Assembly: GCF_004570865.1 (NCBI RefSeq)
Contig: NZ_SPQS01000016.1
Location: forward strand, 120,354-184,353
Reading direction: 5' to 3'
DNA length: 64,000 bases
From: Bradyrhizobium frederickii
GTDB taxonomy: Bacteria > Pseudomonadota > Alphaproteobacteria > Rhizobiales > Xanthobacteraceae
Shown: in pieces, positions 63,881 to 64,000 of the stretch
Layout of the letters: every line of letters begins with the position of its first letter
Numbering within the stretch: position 1 is the first letter of the stretch
Notes under the pieces: model-generated
Databases searched by the model: none
What the model was told of the DNA's origin: nothing
What the model saw: the letters and a program-made list of their open reading frames with translations, nothing else
Position numbers and translations under genes: made by a program

Positions 63881-64000
63881 AATTTTTGTCCCCCGCCCGG
63901 CCCAGCGGACTCACTGCACCGCACTCAAATGTCCCTTCGCTGAACTCAATTACCAACAACCGCTACCTGCCCCCCGCCCCGCCGACCGGCACCGATATTC

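Overview
The window looks like chromosome from a Bradyrhizobium-type alphaproteobacterium. The basis is very high GC, GTG/TTG starts with short ATGA-type gene overlaps, several families of palindromic intergenic repeats that I associate with Bradyrhizobium, and gene families typical of that group (ModD, MHS and LysE exporters, CaiB-type CoA transferases, an HPr/EI-fed Dha kinase). The genus is an inference from style and content; no rRNA or core marker is present.

Layout. (1) 1-20245: a long glycan/carbohydrate biosynthesis locus. It holds the tail of a PfkB-type sugar kinase, an SDR epimerase, a HAD phosphatase-like protein, an APH/choline-kinase-like kinase, a split transketolase, two tandem DegT aminotransferases, a 2OG-Fe(II) oxygenase and its LIC12192-type partner ('sporadic carbohydrate cluster' proteins), three methyltransferases, a WbuC-like cupin, a Gfo/Idh oxidoreductase, two polytopic GT-C-like membrane proteins, a YbhN/AglD-type flippase-like protein, two small membrane proteins with similar tails, and a GT2 glycosyltransferase. 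It ends beside an intact tRNA-Trp (20364-20439, minus). (2) 20590-38000: ordinary catabolic and housekeeping genes separated by dispersed repeats: a beta-lactamase-fold hydrolase, SDRs, a histidine phosphatase, an ArgE-type deacylase, a LysE exporter, NIPSNAP, a phosphotransferase/acyl-CoA dehydrogenase pair with a divergent TetR, RidA, a CoA transferase, two MFS transporters and a BKACE enzyme. (3) 38388-43956: a patchwork of an AT-richer lipoprotein, small hypotheticals, modD, a broken modA, an SDR, a YqeB-like Mo-hydroxylase accessory protein and a BFD-like [2Fe-2S] protein. (4) 44275-55342: an 11-kb segment bounded by identical 46-bp copies of the 3' half of a CAU-anticodon tRNA. It carries one minus-strand operon: an ABC importer (binding protein, two permeases, a small membrane protein, two ATPases) followed by dhaL, dhaM, HPr, enzyme I, a small HTH-like protein and dhaK, ending in a strong intrinsic terminator. 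(5) 55343-64000: a 3' half of tRNA-Lys with its own terminator, a membrane-anchored hypothetical, a giant (about 1957 aa) kinase-like/AAA/GAF/PAS/histidine kinase, and a TPR lipoprotein whose 3' end is duplicated as a 93-bp direct repeat on the other side of the giant gene.

How the genes work together. Region 1 probably makes and exports or transfers an unusual modified sugar: kinase, phosphatase and epimerase steps, two-carbon transfer by the split transketolase, amination, hydroxylation and methylation, then assembly by membrane proteins and GT2. Region 4 is a self-contained route that should import a small polyol or ketose and phosphorylate it from PEP by EI, HPr, DhaM and DhaL/DhaK; the three phosphotransfer modules that are fused in E. 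coli DhaM are separate genes here. The tRNA remnants at 44.2, 55.3 and 55.9 kb suggest that regions 4 and 5 are accessory DNA laid down by site-specific integration, although no integrase gene is visible.
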